Below are positions 25,300 to 33,519 of a DNA stretch of 44,149 nucleotides, in pieces. The notes beneath the pieces were generated by a model. That model saw only the letters and a list, made by a program, of their open reading frames with translations, searched no databases and was not told the origin of the DNA. The first letter of the stretch is position 1. Every line of letters starts with the position of its first letter. The stretch is from Bacteroidales bacterium (GTDB lineage: Bacteria; Bacteroidota; Bacteroidia; Bacteroidales; P3), in NCBI GenBank assembly GCA_017530105.1, contig JAFXMW010000014.1:1-44149 (forward strand), in the 5' to 3' direction. A program made the position numbers and the translations under genes.

Positions 25300-25412
25300 T
25301 AAACTTAAACTGGCTATTGTTTACAGCGTATTAAAGCGTTACAAACCTTTTCAACCCACAAAAAAAACATCCCAACAATAAAAACGAAACCTCCGCGTTA
25401 TTAAAGGCAATT

Positions 25413-26300
25413 ATGAATAAAGACTTCTTTCAAAAGCACCCTCTTGTCAAACACCTGCTTTACATGCTGGTGGTTTCCATCATCATTGTAGTGTTGGCCT
25501 TTTTGCTCATCAAATCCATAGCTCGACAGGGCAAAGAATACGAACTGCCCGATATCTGTGGCACCTCTCTTGCCGAACTCAAGGCCGACAACCCCTTGCA
25601 TCTCACCTATGTCGTCATCGACTCGGTCTACGACTCAGAGAAAGAGGGAGGCATTGTTATCCAGCAAGACCCCAAGGCCGGTACCATGATTAAGACCCAT
25701 CGCAAGGTCTACATCACCGTCACCACCTTTGCCCCCTCCGATGTTGTTCTGCCCGAACTCTCCAACATGACAGTCCGCAGTGCGGTCTCAGCTCTCGAAG
25801 CCGCAGGGCTCCGTTGCGGTCAGCTCCGCTTTGTCGATAGTCCCTACCGTAATGTTATCCTCGAAGCCACTTGCAAAGGAAAGATGGTCTATGCGGGTGA
25901 AAAAATGGACCAGGGTGCCATGGTCGACCTTACCGTGGGCATGGGCGACAAGCCCGTGGGCACCCGTGTCCCCTTTGTCATCGGTCAGTCGTCCGCCAAA
26001 GCACGGCGCGGCATCCTCTCCGCCTCCCTTAATGTCGGTCTCGAACACTGGGATGGCGTAACCAACCGCAACAGTGCTGTTTGTTATAAACTCTATCCCG
26101 ACTACACCGGTGTAACCCGCTATCCGTTGGGTACTGCCGTCGAAGTGTGGTATTGCGATGCCACCGAAGCCGACATCGAGCGTATTATCTCCAATTTCAA
26201 AGTCGACTCCACTCAAATCTTCGCTACTCAGTTCGACGAGTATGATGATTATTACATCACCGAAGAGGATGCCGATTTTGATGATGGCTGGGACTGGTAA
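25413..26300 (+). CDS. PASTA-domain membrane protein
   Basis: A 295-residue protein with a short cytoplasmic start (MNKDFFQKHPLVKHLL), one membrane segment (about residues 15-36, YMLVVSIIIVVLAFLLI), then PASTA repeats: KEYELPDICGTSLAEL..., SDVVLPELSNMTVRSAVSAL and VPFVIGQSSAKARRGIL. PASTA domains bind peptidoglycan fragments or beta-lactams in kinases and PBPs; here no kinase or transpeptidase domain is attached. An acidic C-terminal tail (DEYDDYYITEEDADFDDGW) is unusual. Such stand-alone PASTA proteins commonly lie upstream of an RluD-type gene in Bacteroidales. The next gene starts 1 nt after the stop. Confidence 0.85.
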   Translation: MNKDFFQKHPLVKHLLYMLVVSIIIVVLAFLLIKSIARQGKEYELPDICGTSLAELKADNPLHLTYVVIDSVYDSEKEGGIVIQQDPKAGTMIKTHRKVYITVTTFAPSDVVLPELSNMTVRSAVSALEAAGLRCGQLRFVDSPYRNVILEATCKGKMVYAGEKMDQGAMVDLTVGMGDKPVGTRVPFVIGQSSAKARRGILSASLNVGLEHWDGVTNRNSAVCYKLYPDYTGVTRYPLGTAVEVWYCDATEADIERIISNFKVDSTQIFATQFDEYDDYYITEEDADFDDGWDW

Positions 26301-26301
26301 C

Positions 26302-28167
26302 ATGCGCAAATTCTTTCTCATAGTCTTTATTGTTCTGTTGGGAAGCCCTCTCGCAGCCCAGGAAGTTTTGTTGCCGCTTTGTCGCCCTGTCCAACTGCCG
26401 GCAAAGGCCGAAAAGCCTGTTGTCTTGCCTTTCTTCGACGACTTCTCCAAACCGGCTCTCTCCAACACCCTATGGACTCTCGGCGGCACTTTCATCAACC
26501 AAGGCTATGCGCCCTTGCCTCCTACCGTCGGGATGGCCACCCTCGATGCCTTCGATGCCCAAGGTCGTCTTTATCCCACAGAACAAGGGCAACTCGCCCC
26601 TGGCGATACCCTTCTCTCCTTACCCATTCGGCTGGACTCTCTTTTCAAACCCTATTCGCGTTCTCTTACCCCTTCCGACTCCCTTTACCTGTCCTTTTTT
26701 TACATTCCCGGCGGGGGTTATGGCAACATGTGGGAACGTGTAGGCGATGTCCCCGAGTCTCAGGACTCTCTCATCCTCGAGTTCTACGACCCGCAGGATG
26801 ACTCATGGAACCGTGTATGGACGATGCAGGGTTGCAGTGCCGACACCCTTTTTGCCCACACCGGCTCCTATTGGCAGTTTGTCGACATCCCCATCCTCGA
26901 GTCCAAATACTTCCGTCCCGACTTCCGTTTTCGATTCCGGAACCTTTGCAGTTTGGACAATATCAACAAAAACGGCATCCTCAGTAATTCCGACCAATGG
27001 AATATCGACTACGTCAGTCTTAACTCCAACCGTCACAGCAACGACACAGCCGCGCGCGACGTGGCTTTCGTCAACCCTGCTCCCTCTCTTCTCAAAGGCT
27101 ACCAATCTATGCCTGCTCGCCAGTTCACCCCCTCCGACCTCCGCGACAGCCTGCCCCTCACCATCGTCAACCGCTATACCGAGGAGCTGGCAACCAACTA
27201 TGGCTACACAATTGTCGACAATCAGGGGCGAACAATCCACACTTATGACGGGGGCTTCGAAAACACACCTGTCTATTGGCGCGACAATACCTATCAAACA
27301 GCTCCTGCACATGCCCGCCCTCCGCTTAACTGCTCCCTGTCGGTCAACCCCGCCGATGCTCCTGTCGTCTTCACCGTGGTTCATGGCCTGCGCGAAGGTG
27401 TCAGCGGCGACAACCACACCCAGAACGACACCGTAGTTTTCACCCAGACATTCGACAACTATTATGCCTACGACGACGGCACCCCCGAAAATGGCTACGG
27501 CATCACCTCCACCACTCCCGCAGTGCGCCTTGCCTGCCGTTTTAAGCTTAACACCGACGACACTCTCACCGCACTTTACTTGTATTTTAACCAAACATTC
27601 GCAAACCAGAACAGCAACATCCGTTTCTACATTACTGTCTGGGACGATAACGATGGCCACCCCGGCAACGTCATCTATCGCGACAACGAGCGTCGCCGCA
27701 CAGCCTTCAACGGCTTCAACCGCTATGTGCGCTACCTTCTCGAAGAGCCCGTCCTTTGCACCGGCACAGTATATATCGGTTTCGAGCAAACCTCTTCCGA
27801 CTACATCAATCTGGGTTTCGACCGCAACAACAACGCTTCGCAGCATATCTTCTACCTCACTGGAACCGAATGGCAGACCAGTATCCTCAGCGGAGCTCTC
27901 ATGCTCCGTCCCGCCTTTGGCCATCGTGCCACCCTCGACGTCAAGCCGACCTACGGCTCTGAGGCCAAGGTCTATGCCCTTGGGAAGCGCATCGTTGTCG
28001 AAACCGACACCCCGCAACCCGTTGCCATCTACAACCTCAAAGGACAATGCCTCTACCGCACCGCTGCTGCTTCGGCTCCCACCCGCTGCTCCTCGCAGCC
28101 CCTGCCTGCGGGCCTTTATCTCGTCCGCGTAGGCCTGACGTCAACTCACAAAATCATAGTCCAATAA
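26302..28167 (+). CDS. T9SS type A sorting-domain protein of unknown function
   Basis: About 621 residues from the ATG at 26302, one nt after the PASTA stop; the frame is open further upstream but that part overlaps the PASTA gene and lacks a signal peptide. The chosen start gives MRKFFLIVFIVLLGSPLAAQ. The body is beta-rich, with FDDFSKPALSNTLW near the N-terminus (a jelly-roll style start), a FYIPGGGYGN segment and a central YAYDDGTPENGYGI motif that is common in T9SS cargo. The last ~60 residues are a T9SS sorting domain (VYALGKRIVVETD ... GLYLVRVG ... KIIVQ). No catalytic motif is visible. Confidence 0.85.
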   Translation: MRKFFLIVFIVLLGSPLAAQEVLLPLCRPVQLPAKAEKPVVLPFFDDFSKPALSNTLWTLGGTFINQGYAPLPPTVGMATLDAFDAQGRLYPTEQGQLAPGDTLLSLPIRLDSLFKPYSRSLTPSDSLYLSFFYIPGGGYGNMWERVGDVPESQDSLILEFYDPQDDSWNRVWTMQGCSADTLFAHTGSYWQFVDIPILESKYFRPDFRFRFRNLCSLDNINKNGILSNSDQWNIDYVSLNSNRHSNDTAARDVAFVNPAPSLLKGYQSMPARQFTPSDLRDSLPLTIVNRYTEELATNYGYTIVDNQGRTIHTYDGGFENTPVYWRDNTYQTAPAHARPPLNCSLSVNPADAPVVFTVVHGLREGVSGDNHTQNDTVVFTQTFDNYYAYDDGTPENGYGITSTTPAVRLACRFKLNTDDTLTALYLYFNQTFANQNSNIRFYITVWDDNDGHPGNVIYRDNERRRTAFNGFNRYVRYLLEEPVLCTGTVYIGFEQTSSDYINLGFDRNNNASQHIFYLTGTEWQTSILSGALMLRPAFGHRATLDVKPTYGSEAKVYALGKRIVVETDTPQPVAIYNLKGQCLYRTAAASAPTRCSSQPLPAGLYLVRVGLTSTHKIIVQ

Positions 28168-28229
28168 CCCATCTCTTACTATTTACCCTGTCAATTTCTC
28201 TCAGTTCTATTCCTTTTAAAAATCAGCTC

Positions 28230-29279
28230 ATGACCCAAAACGACCCCACGCCCGACAACCTTCCGCAAGACGAACCCGAACTGTTCGAACACCATCGTAT
28301 TGCCGTCGACAAAGGGCAGGCCATGCTGCGTCTCGACAAATACCTGCAGATGCGCCTTGAAGGCATATCGCGCACCAAAATCCAGGCGGCCGCCAAAGCC
28401 GGATGCGTGATGGTCAACGACCACCCCTCCAAATCCAACTACAAGGTCAAGCCCTGCGACATCATCAGTATCCTCCTCCCTGAACCGCCACACGAAACTG
28501 AGCTTATCCCCGAGCCGGTGCCCTTCAATATAGTGTTCGAAGACGACGATGTGCTCGTTGTCGACAAGCAGGCCGGTCTTGTGGTCCATCCCGGCTACGG
28601 AAACTTCACAGGAACCCTCCTCAACGGTCTCCTCTATTATTTTCAGGATAAGGTCGGCTATGGGGGAGTACCCATTTTGCCATACCTTGTTCACCGCATC
28701 GACAAAGATACGTCGGGGTTGCTACTCGTTGCCAAGAGCGAGGATGCCCAGGCTGTTCTTGCCAAGCAGTTCTTCAACCACACCATCGAGCGTAAATACT
28801 ATGCCTTGGTTTGGGGCAATTTCGACGACGACAGCGGCACCGTAGTCGGCAACCTTGAACGCTCGCCACAGAACCGCCGTGTCATGCACGTAACCGACGA
28901 CCCCGAGCGCGGCAAGCACGCCGTTACCCACTGGCGTGTGGTTGAACGTTTCGGCTATGTCACCTTGGTGGAATGTATTCTCGAAACCGGCCGGACCCAT
29001 CAAATCCGTGCCCACATGCAGCATATAGGACACCCCCTCTTCAACGATGCCGCCTATGGTGGCGACCGCATACTCAAGGGTACAACCTTCTCACGCTACA
29101 AGCAGTTTGTCGAAAACTGCTTCCGGCTTCTGCCGCGCCAAGCCCTTCACGCTGCGGTGCTGGGCTTTGAACATCCCGTTACCGGAAAACACTTCCATTT
29201 CGAAAGCCCCATGCCCGACGATATGGCAGCGGCGCTTGCCAAATGGCGCGCCTACGCTGCCAACTCCGCCGAACATTAA
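28230..29279 (+). CDS. rluD: RluA/RluD-family pseudouridine synthase
   Basis: About 349 residues from ATG 28230; the frame is open back to 28047 but that part overlaps the upstream gene. Residues ~33-85 are an S4 RNA-binding domain (LRLDKYLQMRLEGISRTK). The catalytic domain has VLVVDKQAGLVVHPG, the active-site motif HRIDKDTSGLL (Asp158), and ETGRTHQIRAHMQHIGHP. RluD modifies uridines 1911, 1915 and 1917 of 23S rRNA helix 69 in E. coli; exact targets here are inferred. The window also encodes RlmH (40853-41329), which methylates pseudouridine 1915, so both steps at that base may be present. It ends the PASTA/T9SS operon. Confidence 0.88.
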   Translation: MTQNDPTPDNLPQDEPELFEHHRIAVDKGQAMLRLDKYLQMRLEGISRTKIQAAAKAGCVMVNDHPSKSNYKVKPCDIISILLPEPPHETELIPEPVPFNIVFEDDDVLVVDKQAGLVVHPGYGNFTGTLLNGLLYYFQDKVGYGGVPILPYLVHRIDKDTSGLLLVAKSEDAQAVLAKQFFNHTIERKYYALVWGNFDDDSGTVVGNLERSPQNRRVMHVTDDPERGKHAVTHWRVVERFGYVTLVECILETGRTHQIRAHMQHIGHPLFNDAAYGGDRILKGTTFSRYKQFVENCFRLLPRQALHAAVLGFEHPVTGKHFHFESPMPDDMAAALAKWRAYAANSAEH

Positions 29280-29282
29280 TAA

Positions 29283-29528
29283 CCCCAAATCGGTCATTAG
29301 GCCGACTTTTTTCTCTCTTTTTCATGTCGGATAATCCTAAATCGGTCATTAGGGTTTATGGCAGATTAGTATTTGTTTCGAGCAGATTGGCCGCATCGCT
29401 GTCGAAGACGTAGCGGGCTACGGCGAGACAGGGATGTGGACAAGATGCCGAAAGAAATGCTGATATGGCATAAACAGACCTAAAAAAGCGAGAAAGGATA
29501 TAAAAGTCGGTCTAATGACCGATTTGGG
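29283..29528. mobile_element. MITE-like element or paired terminators: inverted repeats around a structured core
   Basis: The left end (29283-29315, CCCAAATCGGTCATTAGG-CCGACTTTTTTCTC) is an imperfect inverted copy of the right end (29490-29528). A third short copy, CCTAAATCGGTCATTAGG, lies at 29336. ATAA occurs within one base of both ends. The core holds the hairpin at 29391-29439. Each end also resembles a terminator (e.g. TCGGTC-ATTA-GACCGA then T's on the minus strand), which would suit the convergent rluD (+) and acyltransferase (-) genes. No transposase is encoded. Confidence 0.5.
29391..29439. other. 49-nt compound hairpin
   Basis: CCGCATC (29391-29397)/GATGTGG (29433-29439, one G-T pair), CTGTC (29399-29403)/GACAG (29427-29431) and GTAGC (29410-29414)/GCTAC (29417-29421) nest with small internal loops. 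It could fold in DNA or RNA on either strand. Confidence 0.5.
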
Positions 29529-29572
29529 ATAATTGATTTGGGACAACCGGCACCACCTTCGCTCGTTATTCG

Positions 29573-29636
29573 TTAGTTCTCCCATATTTCTCCCATATTT
29601 CTCCCATGCAGGATGGGAGAAATATGGGAGAACTAA
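29573..29636. repeat. 24-bp perfect inverted repeat with TTTCTCCCATA tandem units
   Basis: TTAGTTCTCCCATATTTCTC + CCAT (29573-29596) is the exact reverse complement of 29613-29636. The left arm is extended by one more TTTCTCCCAT unit (three in all). From here to 29740 nothing else is recognised. Confidence 0.75.
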
Positions 29637-29740
29637 TGGTTAAGTAGGGGATAAGGAGCGAACTTAGGGCATCGCGAAAAGTGGCCGCAAAGTTGTTTGC
29701 GACTTTTTGATGGATTGTAATGTAATGAGATAGAGTTGGT

Positions 29741-30409
29741 TTAGGGATTGGGGATGTCGTCGAGGAATTGTTCGACGTTCCAGAAGTGTTTGGCCACCTT
29801 GGGGAGTTCGCTTTCGGGCAGGTCCCACCAGCGGGATTCGAGCAACCGCTGTATGGTGTTGGGGTCGAAACGGTACTTGATTACGCGTGCGGGGACTCCT
29901 ACGGCTATGGCATAGGGAGGTATGTCCTTGGTTACTACGGCTCCCGCGCCAATCACGGCTCCGTGGCCTATGGTTGCCCCGTCGATGATGGTGACATTGG
30001 CTCCGATGTAGACATCGTTGCCTATGGTGGTTTGTTTTGTCTCCTGAAACTGGTTGGTGTGGCATAGGGTGACACCGTTCTGCTTGAGGGTAGAGTAGAA
30101 CATGGGGGCTGTGGAGAGGCCTGTGGTGGGGTGGAGTCCCAGCCCGCAGCAGAAGTTAGGTCCTATGGAGCAGAATTTGCCTATGGAGGTGTTGGTGACA
30201 CTGGCGTTTTTCGAGAGGTAGGAGAAGTCGCCCAGTTGCATGTTGTGGAGGTGGTAGGGGGCGAAGAGGCGGGTGTGCCGTCCTAAGGTGCATTGCGATT
30301 TCTCGGACCGTGTAAGAGAGTAGCCTACGGTTTTCCCTTTGGGGATGATGGGTTTGTCGAGCCAGCGTCCCAGAAGCTTCTGTATGCGGTAAGCTATTTT
30401 TTTCGCCAT
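29741..30409 (-). CDS. Hexapeptide-repeat (left-handed beta-helix) acyltransferase
   Basis: About 222 residues from the ATG at 30409; longer frames upstream overlap the preceding glycosyltransferase and lack sense. The protein has hexapeptide repeats [16 protein letters not shown] and [20 protein letters not shown], then [18 protein letters not shown] and [14 protein letters not shown], the standard ending of CatB/xenobiotic acyltransferases. The HTNQFQE region contains a likely active-site histidine. It would O- or N-acetylate a sugar or similar substrate using acetyl-CoA. It starts 16 nt inside the end of the upstream glycosyltransferase gene, so they are co-translated and may modify the same glycan. 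Confidence 0.85.
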   Translation of the reverse strand: MAKKIAYRIQKLLGRWLDKPIIPKGKTVGYSLTRSEKSQCTLGRHTRLFAPYHLHNMQLGDFSYLSKNASVTNTSIGKFCSIGPNFCCGLGLHPTTGLSTAPMFYSTLKQNGVTLCHTNQFQETKQTTIGNDVYIGANVTIIDGATIGHGAVIGAGAVVTKDIPPYAIAVGVPARVIKYRFDPNTIQRLLESRWWDLPESELPKVAKHFWNVEQFLDDIPNP

Positions 30410-31359
30410 GGTCCTTGATGTCTGAGTAGTTTCTTTATTTTTTTGTTCAGCAGGTGCCGGAATATTTTGGCACGTGACCAGTTGCCGCGTGAGGTTTCGA
30501 AGTACATGAAATGGAATTGTCTGTCGGCTTCGTGCTGGACAGCGGTGTCGGTGGGGTGGGTGAGGGGGAGGATGGGGTGCGAAGGAACGTTGTCGATGAT
30601 GTTGCCTTTGGTGAAGGTGTGGGTGGCGTCGTTGATGGTGCCGATGTTGCTGGTGAGGTTGACGTTGGGGATGATGCCTTTGCCGTGTTGGAGCCAGATG
30701 GACATGAGGAACTGCATGTCCCAGCTGGAGTTGCCTACACCGTCGCGGTGTACTTCGTCGAGGCGGTCGCACCAGTATTCGCGTTCAAGGATGCCGCATC
30801 CGTATCGGCGCAGGGCGCGTGAAAGGTCGCAGCGCGAGACGTTCATGTGCCGGATGTCGAAGTGCTGCCAAGCCCGCCGCCAGGAGGCCCATGCGCAGAG
30901 GTTGCGGTTCATCATGGAGAAGTAGTAGCTGCCGTCGCCCCAAGGGTGTTTGTCGACGTTCATGCTTCCTATTACCATGACGTTGTTGTCGTTGCGGTAG
31001 CGGTCGAGGAGTTGCTGGGCGTAGGGGAAGAAGTCGGGGTGGGGGATGGCGTCATCCTCGAGTATGATGCCTTCTTCCTCTTGCGAGAAGAACCATTGGA
31101 GAGCGGTGGCGGGGCCGGGGCCGCAGCCGAGGTTTTTGTCGGAGTAGAGGGTGTGGATTTGGGTGGGGGTGTTGTGGGTGAGTTCGTCTATCACTTGGCG
31201 CACAGCGGCAAGGCGCTGTGGGTCGGAGGGGTTGCCGGGGCGTGGCCCGTCTTGGAAGAGGTAGAGACGCGCGGGCGATTGTTGCATGGCTACGGTGAGA
31301 ACCTGCCGTGTGAAATCGGGACGGTTGAAGTTGATGATGAGTATGGGAGTGGAGAACAC
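30394..31359 (-). CDS. Glycosyltransferase (GT-A fold, HlpA-like)
   Basis: A 321-residue protein starting [17 protein letters not shown], with [13 protein letters not shown] and the divalent-metal motif [13 protein letters not shown] (EDD) in a GT-A fold. The middle part ([18 protein letters not shown]) and [10 protein letters not shown] are typical of the family of nucleotide-diphospho-sugar transferases often called HlpA-like. Substrate unknown; it should act on cell-surface glycan at the cytoplasmic face. The start is GTG at 31357-31359, 6 nt after the acyl-CoA ligase stop, and the end overlaps the acyltransferase gene; all three are one operon. Confidence 0.82.
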   Translation of the reverse strand: MFSTPILIINFNRPDFTRQVLTVAMQQSPARLYLFQDGPRPGNPSDPQRLAAVRQVIDELTHNTPTQIHTLYSDKNLGCGPGPATALQWFFSQEEEGIILEDDAIPHPDFFPYAQQLLDRYRNDNNVMVIGSMNVDKHPWGDGSYYFSMMNRNLCAWASWRRAWQHFDIRHMNVSRCDLSRALRRYGCGILEREYWCDRLDEVHRDGVGNSSWDMQFLMSIWLQHGKGIIPNVNLTSNIGTINDATHTFTKGNIIDNVPSHPILPLTHPTDTAVQHEADRQFHFMYFETSRGNWSRAKIFRHLLNKKIKKLLRHQGPWRKK

Positions 31360-31365
31360 CGGGTG

Positions 31366-33240
31366 TTATTTCTTTTTTGTAAAGCCAAAGTTGGGGAGTT
31401 CGACGCTGCGGAAAGCGGAGATGATGGGGTTGGCGAGTGCGGGAGATTTGCCGTAGATGTCGGCGATGAGGCCTTTGTATTTCTCCATGAGTATGTTGCG
31501 CTTGAGTTTGAGCGTGGGGGAGAGGAGGCCGTTGGCGGACGACCATTCGTCGGAGACGAGTCGGAAGTTTTTGATTTGCTCGTGGGCGGCGAAGTCGCGG
31601 TTGATGGTGTCGATGACTGCTTTGTATTTCTCTTTGGTTTCGGGCATGGCGAGGAGGGCGTTGTTGTCGCGGTAGTGCATGTGGTGTTTCAGAGCCCAGT
31701 AGTGGAGGGTGTTGAAGTTGGGCGAGATGATGACGCCCACGCTTTTCTCGTTTTCGCCTACGACCATGGCTTGGTCGATGTATTCGGATTCGCGGAGTTT
31801 GTTTTCGAGCAACTGGGGGGCGATGTATTTGCCTGCCGAGAGTTTGAAGATGTCTTTTTTGCGGTCGGTAATGCGCAGATAGCGTTGGCTGCTGGTGAGG
31901 CCGCCGACAAATTCGCCGATGTCGCCGGTGTGGAACCATCCGTCGGAGTCGATGACTTGGGCTGTGTATTCGGGGTCTTTGTAGTAGCCGAGCATGACGT
32001 GAGGTCCGCGAGTGAGGATTTCGCCGTCTTCGGCAATCTTCACTTCAACGCCGCTGAGAACGGGTCCCACGGTTCCAATGCGGACATAGCCGTCGGCGGG
32101 GTTGTTGACGGCAATGACGGGCGAGGTTTCGGAGAGGCCATAGCCTTCGTAGATGTTCATGCCGGCGGCGGCAAAGGTGCGGATGATGCGGGGCTGGATG
32201 CTGGAGGAGCCGGTGATGATGGTGAGGCGTTTGCCGCCCAGGCGTTCGCGCCAGTGGCGGTAGACGAGGCGCTCGTAGAAGAATTGTGAGATTTGGTAGC
32301 CGAGGGAGACTTTTTTGAAGAGGGTGTAGTCGTAGCGTGCTCCGTGTTTGAAAGCTCGGGTGTAGATTTTTTTCTTGATGCCGGTGAGGTCTTTGCCCGC
32401 AGCGTAGAGTTTGTCGTATACCATTTCGAGTACACGAGGGACGGCGCAGAAGCCGTCGCCGTGGATTTCGGCGAGGTTTTGCTGTATGGTGCCCATGTTC
32501 TCGGCATAGTAGATGCTGCCGCCTTTGAGTTGGTAGTGGTAGTTGAGGCTGCGCTCGTAGATGTGGTTGAGGGGGAGGAAACTGAGGATGCGGCAGTCGC
32601 TTTTGAGGGGGTTGACTTTCTCGTGAGCGACGAAATTGCTGCACAGGTTGCGGTGAGAGAGCATGACTCCTTTGGGCAGGCCTGTGGTGCCGGAGGTGTA
32701 GATGAGGGTTACCCAGTCGTCGGGTTTGATGGTGTCTTTGAGGTGCGCCACAATGGGGCTGTTTTTCTCGCGGCTGGCAATACCGGCTTTGAGGACTTCG
32801 AGCATGCGGTGTTCCCCTTCGATGTTGGCAAGGGTGTAGATGACGGGCGGGTTCTCCATTTTGTCGAGCGCCGGTTTGATGCGGCGCAGGAGTATGTTGT
32901 TGCTGACAAAGATGTACTTGGCTTCGCTGTGGGTGAAGATGTGCTGATAGTTGTCGGGGCTGAGGGTGGGGTAGACGGGCACATGGATGACGCCGGTGAG
33001 GGCGAGGGCCATGTCCATGAAGTTCCACTCAGGGCAGTTGGCGGAGATGGTGATGACTTTGTCGCCGGGTTGGAGCCCCATTTCGATGAGGCCGCAGGCG
33101 AGATAGTGTGAATATTTATAATAATCGTGTGTGCTATATTTGACCCATTCGCCTTTTTCTTTTGCTGCAAAGATGTCGGGTTTGTCGGGAAATTTGGTGA
33201 CAAGGTGGTCAAGCAGGTCAAAGGTACGTGTTATTTCCAT
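31366..33240 (-). CDS. Long-chain acyl-CoA synthetase (AMP-forming)
   Basis: A 624-residue ANL-superfamily enzyme. The AMP-binding P-loop motif is LIYTSGTTGLPKGVMLSHRN; later motifs are YEGYGLSETSPVIAV, GWFHTGDIGEF and TDRKKDIFKLSAGKYIAPQ (the hinge and catalytic-lysine region). This is the FadD15/FACS-like subgroup. It activates fatty acids to acyl-CoA using ATP and CoA, at or near the inner membrane. It is the first gene of the minus-strand operon with the glycosyltransferase and acyltransferase; a TATCTTTG element lies at 33413-33420. Confidence 0.93.
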   Translation of the reverse strand: MEITRTFDLLDHLVTKFPDKPDIFAAKEKGEWVKYSTHDYYKYSHYLACGLIEMGLQPGDKVITISANCPEWNFMDMALALTGVIHVPVYPTLSPDNYQHIFTHSEAKYIFVSNNILLRRIKPALDKMENPPVIYTLANIEGEHRMLEVLKAGIASREKNSPIVAHLKDTIKPDDWVTLIYTSGTTGLPKGVMLSHRNLCSNFVAHEKVNPLKSDCRILSFLPLNHIYERSLNYHYQLKGGSIYYAENMGTIQQNLAEIHGDGFCAVPRVLEMVYDKLYAAGKDLTGIKKKIYTRAFKHGARYDYTLFKKVSLGYQISQFFYERLVYRHWRERLGGKRLTIITGSSSIQPRIIRTFAAAGMNIYEGYGLSETSPVIAVNNPADGYVRIGTVGPVLSGVEVKIAEDGEILTRGPHVMLGYYKDPEYTAQVIDSDGWFHTGDIGEFVGGLTSSQRYLRITDRKKDIFKLSAGKYIAPQLLENKLRESEYIDQAMVVGENEKSVGVIISPNFNTLHYWALKHHMHYRDNNALLAMPETKEKYKAVIDTINRDFAAHEQIKNFRLVSDEWSSANGLLSPTLKLKRNILMEKYKGLIADIYGKSPALANPIISAFRSVELPNFGFTKKK

Positions 33241-33412
33241 TGTTAGGATTTTTTTTCGTTTTGAATTTCGTTTATTATTGAATTAGGGGTGGAGTGATTG
33301 AGGGAGTTGGAGAAGTTGGCAGGGGACAACTCGTTGTCCCGATAGCGCGAGATATAATTGTTTCTTTACTTTACTTTACTTTTTTTATGTTCAACATTTT
33401 AGTTTTAATTTG

Positions 33413-33420
33413 CAAAGATA
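33413..33420 (-). promoter_or_regulatory. -7 element of the acyl-CoA synthetase operon
   Basis: Reads TATCTTTG on the minus strand, ~170 nt before the start codon. The leader contains a repeated CTTTA stretch (33363-33383) and AT-rich DNA. Confidence 0.45.
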
Positions 33421-33453
33421 CGACTTTTTTTTAGATATTTCTTTTTTTTTCTG

Positions 33454-33461
33454 TATTTTTG
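33454..33461 (+). promoter_or_regulatory. -7 element of the K+ uptake operon
   Basis: TATTTTTG fits TAnnTTTG. Transcription would begin near 33468, so the trkA start must be the ATG at 33520, not an earlier in-frame codon. Confidence 0.55.
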
Positions 33462-33519
33462 CAGTTTGGTAATTGCGGAGAGGACAGTGTATCTGTCTCC
33501 GCTAAATATTGGAACGACA

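Noticed and set aside
26158-26301. Upstream extension of the T9SS cargo gene into the PASTA gene
   Set aside because: The extension would overlap PASTA coding sequence by 140 nt and put the signal peptide in the middle of the protein; ATG 26302 is better.
29283-29528. Invertible promoter of the Bacteroides capsule type
   Set aside because: Inverted repeats enclose the segment, but both neighbouring genes point toward it, so a promoter flip would not drive either one; no invertase gene is nearby.
29580-29636. CRISPR-like array from the repeated TTTCTCCCATA units
   Set aside because: The repeats are directly adjacent with no unique spacers of constant length, and no cas gene is present. No CRISPR array was seen in the window.
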